This document shows, piece after piece, positions 21,343-31,737 of a stretch of DNA of 64,000 bases (the stretch's first letter is position 1; the number at the start of each line of letters is the position of its first letter). The stretch is from Sceloporus undulatus (lineage: Eukaryota; Chordata; Lepidosauria; Squamata; Phrynosomatidae). The DNA is taken from NCBI RefSeq assembly GCF_019175285.1, contig NC_056530.1, forward strand, positions 6,064,392 to 6,128,391, in the 5' to 3' direction. The notes beneath the pieces are model-generated. The model had not been told where the DNA came from and did not search any database. It saw only the letters and a program-made list of their open reading frames with translations. A program made the translations under genes and the position numbers.

Positions 21343-21819
21343 TGCCTGGTGTGAGAGCGGAGGCTTGCTCCATCCTGTGTCCTCCCTCTGACCTAATTCA
21401 CTCCCCTGAACTTGACTCTTTGTCCTGCTCCTTCCTCCTCCTCCTCCTGCTCTGTTACCCAGATTGCCCTTGATGGCCCCCTTCTTCCCTCCCCCCCGGC
21501 TCCTTCATCACCCTCCTCCTCTTCCGTCACTCTTGCCACCCTTTCTCCAGTTCTGCCCTCTGCCCTCCCTCTCACCTAAATCCCTCCCCTGAACTTGTCC
21601 CAATCATGATCGGGGGCAAGTTTATATTCGCTGAACCCAGTTTCCCCCTCCAAAAGATACAGCTTTTACCCCAATTCCAAATTACCTGCGCTAAAGAGCA
21701 TTTGCCCCGAAATGGTTGTGGAAGCCTCAGATTCGCTTGTGGGAGATTCAAGGCGAATAGGAAATTCACATGCATAATTCGGTTCCTGATCCAGGGTAAA
21801 AGGTAGTCTGAATAGCCCC
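20554..21819. mobile_element. Candidate 1.27-kb non-autonomous DNA transposon, TSD TAT
   Basis: The ends GGCCTCATTCATACTGACC and, inverted, GGTAGTCTGAATAGCCCC are similar, and TAT flanks both sides (20551-20553, 21820-21822). It sits in the terminal repeat of the preceding CR1. The interior holds a (TTAA)n near 21006-21030, a (GA)n at 21304-21338 and GC-rich sequence but no transposase. The terminal match is only moderate. Confidence 0.5.
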
Positions 21820-22289
21820 TATGATTCTTTCTTTAGACCTCTCATGGGGTGGAGGGGGAGAAGATATGCAGTAGCAAGGAGAAAGGGCAGCATGATCAGG
21901 AGACTGCAGGGATTAGTTGGAACATGAGTATCAGCAGGTGCCTAGCAATGCCAACTCCTGGTGTCCACCTTGTTGTTTTAGGTGGTAGTATAGCCCCTCA
22001 TATAGTTCCTAATCATCTTGACTGGGTTCAGATCTTATTAGCTGGCAATTACAGAAGATGCACTGGAGTTCTGACTTGTGAAGCATGCTGTTCAGCACTA
22101 AAAATGGCTTCTGTAGAGATCTAGAACATAGACACCAATCCCTAGCCCCAGAACCTCCTTTCCCTCCTGCTTATGCCCTGAATAGTTCTTGGACAAATCC
22201 CCCTTCATAAGACATATAGGACATTAGGTGGTATTAGGGACATCACTGACCAGATAAATAAGTCAAGTAGTGAAAACAAGAAGATAAGG

Positions 22290-22500
22290 CCTGCTTGTTG
22301 TTGCTGTTTGTGCCTTCAGGTTGTTATCGACTTAACAGTGACCCTAAGGCAAACCTATCATGAGGTTTTCTTGGCAAGTTTCTTCAGAGGGGGTTTGCCT
22401 TTACCTTCCTCTGAGGCTGAGAGAATGTGATGTGCCCAGTGTCACCCATGTAGTGGGTTTACATGGCTGAGCCAGGTTGCACTCCTATCCAATGGGAGAG
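22290..22500 (-). repeat. tRNA-derived CORE/MIR-like SINE
   Basis: The + strand shows the reverse complement of the family: GTTGTTGCTGTTTGTGCCTT at the tail end, then ATCATGAGGTTTTCTTGG, CCTCTGAGGCTGAGAGAA and a degenerate tRNA-like head. Confidence 0.75.
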
Positions 22501-23139
22501 CAAGGCCCATTGAATTCTCTGGTCCTAATTCAGTGACGTGCATTCTAGTTGTGCAGCCATAGCCAATGGTTTGTTCCTGTTCCGCAACCTATTCATTTTT
22601 TTTCTGGCCCACAACTTGGAGCATCATCTGGTCAAGACCTGGACCTGGATCAAGCCCTTCTTTTCAGTTTCCACAAAACTTCTGACCTTGCACCCTCCCT
22701 GGGAATTGTGGGAAAATGAAAAGAGTAGCTACAGTGGACCAATCTGCCAGCCTTGTTCAGAGTGTGACTCTCCTGGAGCTGGGTTCAGAGATGGAAGAGG
22801 GTGTGTATCTGCCTTCAAGTCGCCTGTCAATTTATGGCAACCCCGTTAATTTAATAGGGCTTTTTATACAAGGAATACTCAAGAGGAGGTTTTGCCAGTT
22901 CATTTAAAATTCAACACAATTACTGTATATGCACGGTTACTGTTATTTTTTTAAACTCAGGTTAAGAGATCTCTGAACAACATCAAAATGGTGAAAAAAC
23001 ATTAAACTACAAATTCCATCATTTCTGAATAATGTATGTTGATTTGGGGAATTGACAGCCACTACTATCTGGAGGGCCACACATTCTGATCTGCTGACAT
23101 GTAACTTCTCTGAGTGTCACTGCCTTAATTCAGCTCTTT

Positions 23140-23325
23140 AAAATGTGTGTGTGCCTGTCTGTCTTGTCAACTTACAACGACCCCATTAATTTCATAGGGT
23201 TTTCTTAGGCAAGGAAAACTCAGAAATGGGTTTGCTAGTTCCTTCCTCTGAAATACAGCTAAAAGCACCCTGGTTAGCTTCTAAGATCAGATGGGATATA
23301 GTGCCTCTAAGGTATGTTTTTGTTA
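23140..23325 (-). repeat. 5S rRNA-derived SINE
   Basis: The + strand contains GACCCCATTAATTTCATAGG, CAAGGAAAACTCAGAAATGG and GGTTAGCTTCTAAGATCAGA, the same order as at 14350-14583. The 5S-like head is at the right end. A related fragment lies at 22795-22910. Confidence 0.7.
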
Positions 23326-23406
23326 GTAGTACTGTTGCTGCTGCATACCTTCAAATTGTTTCCAGTTTATGGCTATCACAAGGTGAACCTATCATGGGGT
23401 TTTCTT

Positions 23407-24793
23407 GGAAATATTTATTCAGCTTTTCGGTGCAGGCATGGCCGCTTTCCTGGAGCTGGAGAGCCTGGTTGGGGGAGAGAAGCCCTCCAGCTGCAGCAGC
23501 CTCTTCGCCTTCGGATGTGAGTTGAACAGCACTGCCTGTTCCTTCACTTTTCAAGTGAGCGAAGAAGATGACTCTGACCATTTCCTAATTCTGAGTACGG
23601 TTTGCCTGTCAGCAAATGCCAAGGATGAATGCAACACTGTGGAGCTTGTTGGGCACGACTATCAGAACAAGGAGATTGCTGTACCAGTGGCCAACTTGAA
23701 GTGGTCATGCCAGCCCATGGTGGCTTTGCAGAACTTTGAGCTCCAGCCCCCAGTGACATTCCGGCTGCACTCAGGATCAGGGCTTGTTCACCTTTCAGGA
23801 CGGCATCAAATCTTTCACAGAAAGGATCTCTCAGAATTCAGCGATGAGGAAGAAATTAGCGAAGAAGATGAATCTATTGAAGAGGAGGAAGAATTCTCCC
23901 CTTTGAAGCCAGCCAAGAAGCAGCGGACATCATAGTTTGGAGGTGCTGCAAATTTTATCCTTCTTGAAACAAAGTTTTGCTGCTCTTCAGCTGAATTTCT
24001 TGAAATATTTGCGTGTGCATGTTTGGGTTTGTTGTTGTTGTTGTTGTTTGGTTTTTGCCTCTAACTTATGCTGGTTGTTTTGTGAGGAAGGCTGCACTTT
24101 GTGGAATCGCCAGAGAGATGTGCTCAGTTCAAGAACATACTTCCCTTCCCTTCTGGGAAAATTCATCTTCGCTGTGCCTATTAGTTTTTTTCTAGGCTAT
24201 ATGGAAGGGTGGCAAACATAAGCTGACTACTGCTGTTTATGTCTGCTAGGTTTTCTCCAGGAATTAAATATCAGTTTTCTTTATGCATTTTATATCCCTC
24301 TCTTTTTGGAAGGACACGTTTTTTCAGAAATGGATAGCACCCTGTGTCCATTTCTTAGAACATATGTCTCTGGAGTTTGTCTTATGCATCAGTTTGACTA
24401 TACAAGATAGGGTCCCCCCCCACCCATCACTTCAGAATACTGGAGGATTTACTATACACACACATGCGTGAACACACACACATACTTTTTATTGTGTTAC
24501 CCTGCATAATAAGGATGTTTAAAAATTAATGTCTAAAAAGCATCCTGAAAGTATGTGTAACTTCAGGTTGTGCCAATGAGAGAATGAAAATGACTTGAGT
24601 CATTATTAAGATTTGCTTTTTCCACTTGAGTCCCATTCTTTCATCGAAACGTTCTGTGTGCAAACCTGTCATAGACTAGAAATGTCTGTGTTTCATTTCT
24701 GATTGTAACCTTAGTTATTTTATATACTTTTAAAAAGATAACTTTTGGAATAAATCTATTTGTACTAAAAAAAAAAAGGAAATATTTATTCAG
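23407..24793 (+). mobile_element. Full-length processed NPM3 retrocopy with 16-bp TSD
   Basis: The unit is flanked by perfect direct repeats GGAAATATTTATTCAG (23407-23422 and 24778-24793). The copied mRNA begins at 23423 with CTTTTC, a pyrimidine start like that of TOP mRNAs. It has a 15-nt 5' UTR, the coding frame, an 830-nt 3' UTR with AATAAA at 24749-24754, and an 11-A tract (24767-24777). This is a textbook LINE-mobilised cDNA, complete from cap region to poly(A). The inferred first nick lies at TT|GGAA, in keeping with an L1-type endonuclease. Confidence 0.93.
23438..23935 (+). CDS. NPM3: Nucleoplasmin-3-like protein, intact retrocopy frame
   Basis: The 165-residue frame is uninterrupted and matches nucleoplasmin-3, a nuclear/nucleolar histone-chaperone-family protein. 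The N-terminal core (about residues 22-124) contains FAFGCELN, SFTFQVSEEDDSDHF, AKDECNTVELV, EIAVPVANLKWSCQPM, LQPPVTFRLHSGSG and GRHQI, the nucleoplasmin pentamer fold. A short acidic stretch (42-47) and a long Glu/Asp tract (133-152) would bind basic proteins. PLKPAKKQR near the end looks like a nuclear signal. Length is near that of mammalian NPM3 (about 178). Mammalian NPM3 has several introns; none is present, so this is a retrocopy. The ATG at 23438 starts 15 nt after the presumed cap site. No promoter of its own is seen, so expression is unknown; it may simply be young. Confidence 0.9.
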   Translation: MAAFLELESLVGGEKPSSCSSLFAFGCELNSTACSFTFQVSEEDDSDHFLILSTVCLSANAKDECNTVELVGHDYQNKEIAVPVANLKWSCQPMVALQNFELQPPVTFRLHSGSGLVHLSGRHQIFHRKDLSEFSDEEEISEEDESIEEEEEFSPLKPAKKQRTS

Positions 24794-24930
24794 ACTTTCT
24801 CTGAGGCTGAGAGAATGTGCCTTGCCAAAGGTCACCCAGTGGTTTTCCATGGCTGAAGGGGGATTCAAACCCTGGTTGCCTGGGTCCTAATCCAACACCC
24901 AAACTACTCCACCACACCAGCTCCTTCAAA

Positions 24931-25410
24931 ATATGACAGTTTTGCAAAAGCAATGTACAGTTCCCAATGTTGCAAGAGTGCCATCTATTGGAAAGCTCAG
25001 ATTCTGTGACTTGGCTCTGGTCTCATCTTGGAGCAGCTGCTCCGCATCCATCATCTGCTTTGGCATGCCCTCTGGCCCCTTTCTACCGGGGGCAGTTAAT
25101 TATAAGAGGGGGGATTTGACTGCTTGGTTACCCAGCTTGAAAAGTGCACTGAGCTCATTGCAGAAGACAGACCTCTGGACCCCACAAACTGGGTCCAGGT
25201 GGCTGCACAGTCTTCCCATGGGCCTTGCCTATAAACAGCCAGCATATCACTTGATCCCAGGCTCTCACTGTCTTGGTGCGTGTGCTGCGCTGATGGGGCC
25301 CATCTTGGGTGTGCCAGCTTGGCCCCAGCTGCTTCTGAAGGGATAAGGGAGCCAGAGGCAGATTCTTGGTAATTGTGCGTGGACTTTGCAAAATGCACTA
25401 TCCCCAGAAG

Positions 25411-25445
<35 letters not shown>

Positions 25446-26330
25446 GCCTACCAAAGAAAAACTGCTTATCAGGGGGACCCAGCTGCTTCTGGGGGAGGAA
25501 GATCCTACAGTCAGGTGACACCCCTCTCCCGCAACTCTTTTTTGTAACTTTTGGTAACTTTCTGGTTTTCCAGAAAATGTTCAAAGGATGGAGCTCTTGT
25601 CCAAACTTCAAAGTCTTAAGGCTGAGTGAAGCAGCCGCTTCAGGCTACAGTTTTGGGATGGCATGAATGGGTAGCAAATAATAATTTTATTTATTGGTAC
25701 CCTGTATTATCTTTTTATGGCTAAAGAGGAGGTGCTTGTGGGATTTTTCTGCTTTAGATGCCAAAATTTGGCTGCCTCTGGGTACTATGCAATTTAGATG
25801 AGCGGGCACTGATTTCCTATACTCTAGGAAAAGCAGAGCTAAGAAAAGTTATTCTTTGAATGATTATTCCAAGAAACATGCTTACTGGCTACATTCCCAA
25901 GGTCTGACACATGTCTCATGGTCAAGGACCAAGAAACTACAACTGTCCATGGTTGATAGGAGCATTTATGAATGTTTCATATCCGTTTTCATGCAAAAAA
26001 CGTACAGAATTGCTTTAACTGATCTATATTCTGAGCTGCACAAAATACAGAGCATGCCCTCCCCACATCACAAAGAAGCAACTTCTGAGACAAAATGAGG
26101 CTTGTGACCAGGTTTAACAGATGTCCTTGTTGCAAAGGAGGACAAGGCACTGCAAAATGTAAGACTTTTAAGAAAAATTGAGGATGTCATCAAATAAAAG
26201 CTAAAAACTCTCATATAAATATCAGTTCATGCTTCTTGCTCATACTCAAAATGGAATACATTTTGGAATTCCGCCTGGACAGAAGGTTGAAATGGAGGAC
26301 ATGTCCTGGAGAAGGAGGACCTCTGGTAAC
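24931..26330. other. Interval with only low-complexity features
   Basis: I see no gene or clear transposon. A (TC)n tract lies at 25416-25443. Open frames such as 24933-25346 have no recognisable domain. Confidence 0.4.
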
Positions 26331-26465
26331 CATGATTGTGACTCTAACATTGACACTTTTCTTTTCCTGTATGATTTTGAACATCTTTGCCTGATAAAGA
26401 AGCCAGTGAAGCTTTGAAAGCTTGCATTATGCATTTTTGTGCTTTTGAGTTGGCCTAATAAAGAC
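26330..26465 (+). mobile_element. Family C repeat with hammerhead-like core
   Basis: At 26391 the order CTGATAA, stem GAAGC/GCTTT (26399-26403, 26411-26415), GAAA (26416-26419), GCTTGCATTATGC follows the hammerhead plan. The tail GGCCTAATAAAGACATCACTG is shared with a copy at about 58123-58234 (GGACCAAAAAAGGTATCACT). The core looks decayed. The class is inferred by analogy with families A and B. Confidence 0.45.
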
Positions 26466-27270
26466 ATCACTGCTTAGCGGACTTTGTTGTCTTTTGAGAT
26501 CTTGGCTTTTGCTGTCTTTTGAGATTTTCTAGTAAATCTGCACATGGTGTGTATAATCACACACACACGCACACACCAGCATTCTGGTGCCCCATCTGTA
26601 GATATTTTCTTTCCACCTCTGGATATTTCTTCTGCTCTGTCTATTTTCAGATCTACAGACTAACATGCAATGACAGCATTCCAGGTAAGTGCAACCCACT
26701 GCTTTTTTTAGATGGTGTGGCCTTATTTAGTCCTCTAATGTTTGTCAATTAAGAAGGAGAAACATTCTAAGAATGCTTTCTCTGTTGAATTCAAAATACT
26801 TCCTTTTCCAAGAGCCTAGGCCCGGTTGTTCCTGTAGTTCCTAGGCTGCAAGATTCTGTGCTCCAAACTCTCCAGAAAGATTTTCTTAGGCAGGCTGTCC
26901 TCAGAGTGATTGCTCCTGAATAATAATAATTATTATTAGTGTTTATTTATATAGCACCATAGGTTTTGCACGGCACTTTACAGCATCATCAAAACAACAC
27001 AAAACCTGCCTATGGCATAAATCTAAAATCACAGAAACTAAAACATAGTAAGTAGACAATGACTCCAAATATAGATGGAACATGCATTCCCCTTGCCCTG
27101 CTCTTTGAAAGCCAAAGTAGCAGACAAGAAATATGGTCAGCACAGTAGATCCTATATTTCATCCCCAACTTTGCAAGCTTAACTTGTAGCCTATGTGATG
27201 ATAGCAGCAACAGCTGCAATCTGTGAACACTAGATTGCAGGGTGTGTAGAAACTGTCATTGTAATCTAAA

Positions 27271-27479
27271 GACTGCATCTGCACTGCAGAAATAATCCAG
27301 TCTGACACCACTTGAACTATGTGCTATGGAATTCTGGGAAGTGTAGTTGGTTATGGCACCAGAGCTCTCTGACAGACAAAGCTAAATGTCTCACATACGC
27401 TCCCCAGAATTCCATAGCATGGAGCCATGGCAGTTAAAGTAATCTCAAACTGGATTAATTCTCCAGTGCAGATGCAGCC
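27271..27479. mobile_element. Complete 'CTGCAGAAATAATCC' MITE
   Basis: It runs from GACTGCATCTGCACTGCAGA to TCCAGTGCAGATGCAGCC, with arms pairing nearly end to end. This is the best full-length copy in the window. Confidence 0.8.
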
Positions 27480-27855
27480 AGAGCTTTCTTGTAGCACTGC
27501 TTGGAAGAACTGTAGAAATTTAAACTGTGTCCTCAGACCCAGCTTAGTGCTGATCAGAGCCAGAAACTTTCACTTCAGTTGGCCCCACTTGGGTGTTGGA
27601 ACCATCTGTTGTGCTATGTTGATGTCTTTTACTATTTTTTTTAATATTTATTCCCCATATTTATACCTTCTGCAAGGAGTCCAAGTTGGCATACATGCCC
27701 CTCCTTCCATTTTTATCTTCAAAATATCCCAAGAGGGTGGCAACTGTGGCATGGGATCCATGACTGCAGCTTTTTGCTTTCTATAGTTAAAATGCAGAAA
27801 AATTACCTAGTGTTGCTGACACTGGGGTCAAGTAATGCCATGATGCAAAAGACAT

Positions 27856-28076
27856 GAGACAATACCACACTACACTATTATAGTGCTATTATTCCACTTT
27901 AAACTGATATGGCTGCCTCCCATGGAATCCTGGGATTTGCAAGTTTTTTTGGGGGGGGGGCATTTAGAATTCTCAGCCAAAAAGCTCTTAGGCTGCAAAC
28001 CCCAGAATACCGCAGGAGGCAGCCATAGCAGTTAAAATGGAGTAATAGCATTATAACGGTGTAGTGTGATGTTGTC
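27856..28076. mobile_element. Hairpin MITE, second type
   Basis: The ends ACCACACTACACTATTATAG and TATAACGGTGTAGTGTGATG are inverted copies. The arms include CTATTATTCCA/TGGAGTAATAG and GGCTGCCTCC/GGAGGCAGCC, and the centre has a G run. No coding capacity. Confidence 0.7.
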
Positions 28077-28514
28077 CTTAGTTAAAAGGGCCTAAATATT
28101 AGAGTCTGAAAGTTTGCAGATCTACATCATGTTCATATTCAGAGGGTGCAGAGGTTAAATTGCTGGACTAGGGCTGCAGATCTCCACTCAGCCGTGCAGC
28201 TCAGTTGATCTGGAACCTCAGCCATGTGGTGTGTGCACATGGTCCATCTGCACTGCTGCCATTCTGTTGGCTTGAGTTGTGTTTGTTTTGGAATAAGCCA
28301 TTTCTGTGCCCTGTCAGCAGAGTCCCTTGGTGCAGATCTGTGACTCAGCTGGCTGGAAAATGCATGGATGGAGCTGATAAATTAGAAGCAGCCTCAGTCA
28401 GCACCACAAAGCCAGCTTTGCTTTCACAAGCACAGTCTGCTAAATGAGTTGGGAAAGCTATGTGGCTTTGCCCCAAGAAAGCGGAGGTATTACAGGTTAT
28501 GACTGGTCCTGCTT

Positions 28515-28625
28515 ATGGAAAGGAACTGTAGCGCAGAGGTAAAGCACATGGTTTTTATGTGCAGAAGATCCCAGCTTCAATCTCTGCCACTTCCAGTTAG
28601 ACAGATCAAGTAGCAGACATAGCCT
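28515..28625 (+). repeat. tRNA-derived SINE, second family
   Basis: AACTGTAGCGCAGAGGTAAA (A-box side), TTCAATCTCTGCC (B-box side) and a body ACTTCCAGTTAGACAGATCA match a squamate tRNA-derived SINE plan. Only the first 110 bp are clear. Confidence 0.6.
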
Positions 28626-29095
28626 GGAGAGCTGCAGCCAGACAGAGCAAAGACATTCATTGTGGGTTTTGTGTGATGTCGTGTGAAATCGTTTTGCGTA
28701 ATTACATGATTTCCCCCGGATATTCATGGGATAAACTCCCAGTCTCTGTCATGTGATAAACTCCTATGCTTGGATGTAGCCTTTTCAGAATTTTATAATC
28801 TACAGGGTTATAGTACTATTGACATTGAAATATACTATAGTTATAACAACCATGGTTCTCACTGTGCAAGAAAAGATGATGGCACTGACTAACTAGTAAA
28901 ACCAGTCTGTCGACCAGACTTTTAGTACCTCATAAAAAAGGAGCAATAAAGAGAAAATAAACATACAGGCAAACTTTCTTCTTAAACAACTGAAAGCCTC
29001 CACTTTGGGCTGGAAAGAGTCCCTTCCACCATCTGATCTGCAAGGACCAATGCACTTGGAGGCTGTAGCAAAGAGGAACAAGAATGGCTGAAATA

Positions 29096-29310
29096 CAGTG
29101 AGCCCTTGGTATCTGCTGGGATTTGGTTCAAGGAGCCCCCATGGATACCAAGGTTCATGGATGCTCAAGTCCCATGAAATACATGCTGCCCCTTATATAA
29201 AATGGCAAAATCAAGATTTGCTTTTTGGAAATGATATTTTTTGAAATATTTTCAAGTCATGTATGGTTGAATCTATGGATAAAGAATCTGTGGATACAGA
29301 CGGTCAAGTT
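29096..29310. mobile_element. Tigger/MER2-like DNA transposon fragment
   Basis: The left end TACAGTGAGCCCTTGGTATC and the right end GGATACAGACGGTCAA resemble MER2/Tigger termini, with a TA before the left end. The interior contains the usual GGATAAAGAATCTGTGGAT text. Part of the same family appears at about 42840-42900. Confidence 0.65.
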
Positions 29311-30230
29311 TACCATTTCTCTCCTACCCACATTTTAAGTTCATAGAAGAGCAATGTAACTTGTAAATGGGAACACGACTGCAGCTTTAGCAGGTTTTTT
29401 GTTTTGCCTTTCTCTAATTCCCATTCGTAGTCTCCATTTTCTGGTTCATTGGTGTTGATTTCTTTGGCATCTTGGTTGTGGTGTTTTGGGAGTGGATTGC
29501 AATATATTCACATATTTCCCCTGCTTGAGTGGGAGTTGTAGTTGTAAGGAGCTTGTCCTGACGGTGAATGAATAGCTTCAGAGCAAAGCCCCAACAGCAA
29601 TGAATGCCATCATGTAATAGCACTTCAGTAGAGTGTCTGGGTTTGTTCCTTTGTGCCTGGAGAAATGTCTTGGAATACTAGTACCTTATAAAGGAGTGGT
29701 TGTTTCTCACCTAGAGCATTTAGAAATCGTGCCTCACCAGTGTCTCTTACAAACTGAATTATAACATCACAGGCTGTATCTTTTTCCTTCAGATAATGTT
29801 GTTTCTGTTTGTCATAAGCACGCTCAATATCTTGCTCTCCTATGCAAAGGCTTGGCAAGATGTCTGATAACCAGCCCATAAGAAAGTGAGCTAGATTACC
29901 TTGGGGGTGTTCCCACTCGCTTATACACCGGTTTACAAATCGAATCCAAGATGTATCGTTCCCACTCAATCCCAAATTAACTCTAGAACAGTTCTAGATT
30001 AACCCACAATCGTTCACACTGTGATTTGAATCTGATTCGAATCGTAACATTTAACCCGGATTAGAAGCCTATAAACCGTGTAAAAAAATACTAGAGTCTA
30101 CCCTAGTTATTAATAATAAATAATAATAATAATAGGTTTTATTTATATACCGCCCAATCACTGGGAATCTGAGCGGTTTACAAAGGGGGATAACAGACAG
30201 TTCCCTGCCCACAGGCTTACAATCTAAAGA

Positions 30231-30880
30231 GGGAGGAGCCTCCTTCTTCAGACTAGCCCCTGATGGTACTGGGCAGCCTTCTCTTCCCTCAGAGGCCGAA
30301 AGATGACAGTTAGGGAGGGAGAGCCTCCTTCTTCAGGCTAGCCCCTGATGGAACTGGGCCAGCCTCTCTCTCCTCAGGCCGAAAGATGACAGTTAGGGAG
30401 GGAGGAGCCTCTTTCTTCAGCTAGCTCCTGATGGTACTGGGCCAGCCTTCTCTCTCCCTCAGAGGCCGAAAGATGACAGTTAGGGAGGGAGGAGCCTCCT
30501 TCTTCAGGCTAGCCCCTGATGGAACTGGGCCAGCCTTCTCTCTCCCTCAGAGGCCGAAAGATGACAGTTAGGGAGGGAGGTGCCTCCTTCTTCAGACTAG
30601 CCCCTGATGGTACTGGGCCAGCCTTCTCTCTCCCTCAGAGGCCGAAAGATGACAGTTAGGGAGGGAGGAGCCTCTTTCTTCAGGCTAGCTCCTGATGGTA
30701 CTGGGCCAGCCTTCTCTCTCCCTCAGAGGCTGAAAGATGACAGTTAGGGAGGGAGGAGCCTCCTTCTTCAGGCTAGCCCCTGATGGAACTGGGCCAGCCT
30801 ACTCTCTCCCTCAGAGGCCGAAAGATGACAGTTAGGGAGGGAGGAGCCTCCTTCTTCAGGCTAGCCCCTGATGGTACTGA
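30231..30880. repeat. 88-bp minisatellite, about seven copies
   Basis: The unit starts GGGAGGAGCCTCCTTCTTCA and contains CCTGATGGTACTGGGCCAGC and GCCGAAAGATGACAGTTAGG. Unit starts at 30400, 30487, 30575, 30663, 30751 and 30839 are spaced 87-88 bp. Alternating GGTACTGG and GGAACTGG variants suggest a higher-order doubling. Confidence 0.9.
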
Positions 30881-31597
30881 TCTGAGATAGGAATTGCTGT
30901 ACAGTATTTAAATGGGAACGTTTTGGCATCTGATTCAGGTTCCACAGGATGGGAGGAGCAGCGCTCAAGGGGCTGGCTTGGGCGTGTCACCCTCTTTAGT
31001 ATCTTTCTGCATTGCCGGCACCATTTTCTTCCATTCACATAATAGCCTTTCCTCCTGTGGATTGCAACCTCCCCTCTGCTCCTCATTCATAGACTGATGT
31101 GTGAGGAGAGCCATTGAACACCATTTTTAACTATTCTTTCTTTTTCACCTCTGTCTGAGCACCAGATGGGCTTTGGAGGACAGCCCAGAGATCAATGGGT
31201 CAGGCAAAGCGAATTTGGGGACCCGAGGCTCTTTCCAGATGAACTGTGGGATGGGTTTTGCAGGACATATCCCCGCTTCATGGCTCTCCAGACAGCCCTG
31301 GGAGCAATCTTCCCCAAAGATTAACTCCCCATGGGTCAGACAAAGCGAATTTGGGGAATCGAGGCTCTTTCCAGAGAAACTATGGGATGGGTTTTGCAGG
31401 ACATCCCTGCTTCATTGCTCCCAAGGCAGCCCAGAGAGCAGTCTTCCCCAAAGATTCTTTCCCCAATGAAGCCCTCTGCCTTCTCCTCCTTTATCTGATT
31501 TGGCGAAAACACAGGCCATATAGATAGATAGATAGGTAGGTAGGTAGGTGTGTGTGTGTGTGTGTCTGTGTGTATTTATACACACACATGCATATAT

Positions 31598-31737
31598 ATA
31601 TATTATGGGAATTATGGGAACTGTTGTGTTTGTGAGACATTTAGCCTCCGCTGCCAGAGAGTGCTGGTGCCATAAAAAACTACCATTCCCAGGATTCCCT
31701 AGCACTGAGTTATGGCAGTTAATATGGGGAGACACAG
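31598..31737. mobile_element. Partial 'CTGCAGAAATAATCC' MITE
   Basis: The inner core is present (GAATTATGGGAACTGTTGTG and ATTCCCAGGATTCCCTAGCA); both outer termini are missing. It lies inside the 2.2-kb element, next to a GT/GATA microsatellite (31527-31600). Confidence 0.6.

Larger units (their letters stand above)
23330..24930 (-). repeat. tRNA-derived SINE interrupted by the NPM3 retrocopy
   Basis: The SINE tail half is at 23330-23422 and the head half at 24778-24930 (GAGGCTGAGAGAATG, CAAAGGTCACCCAGTGG, GATTCAAACCCTGG). The two halves join exactly when 23423-24777 and one copy of the 16-bp repeat are removed. The SINE is therefore older than the retrocopy. Confidence 0.9.

Noticed and set aside
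23438-23935. Treating the NPM3 copy as the native gene
   Set aside because: No introns, a poly(A) tract and perfect flanking duplication show retroposition.
31400-31600. CRISPR-like or other regular array near GATA/GT repeats
   Set aside because: Simple microsatellite in a eukaryotic genome; no spacers.
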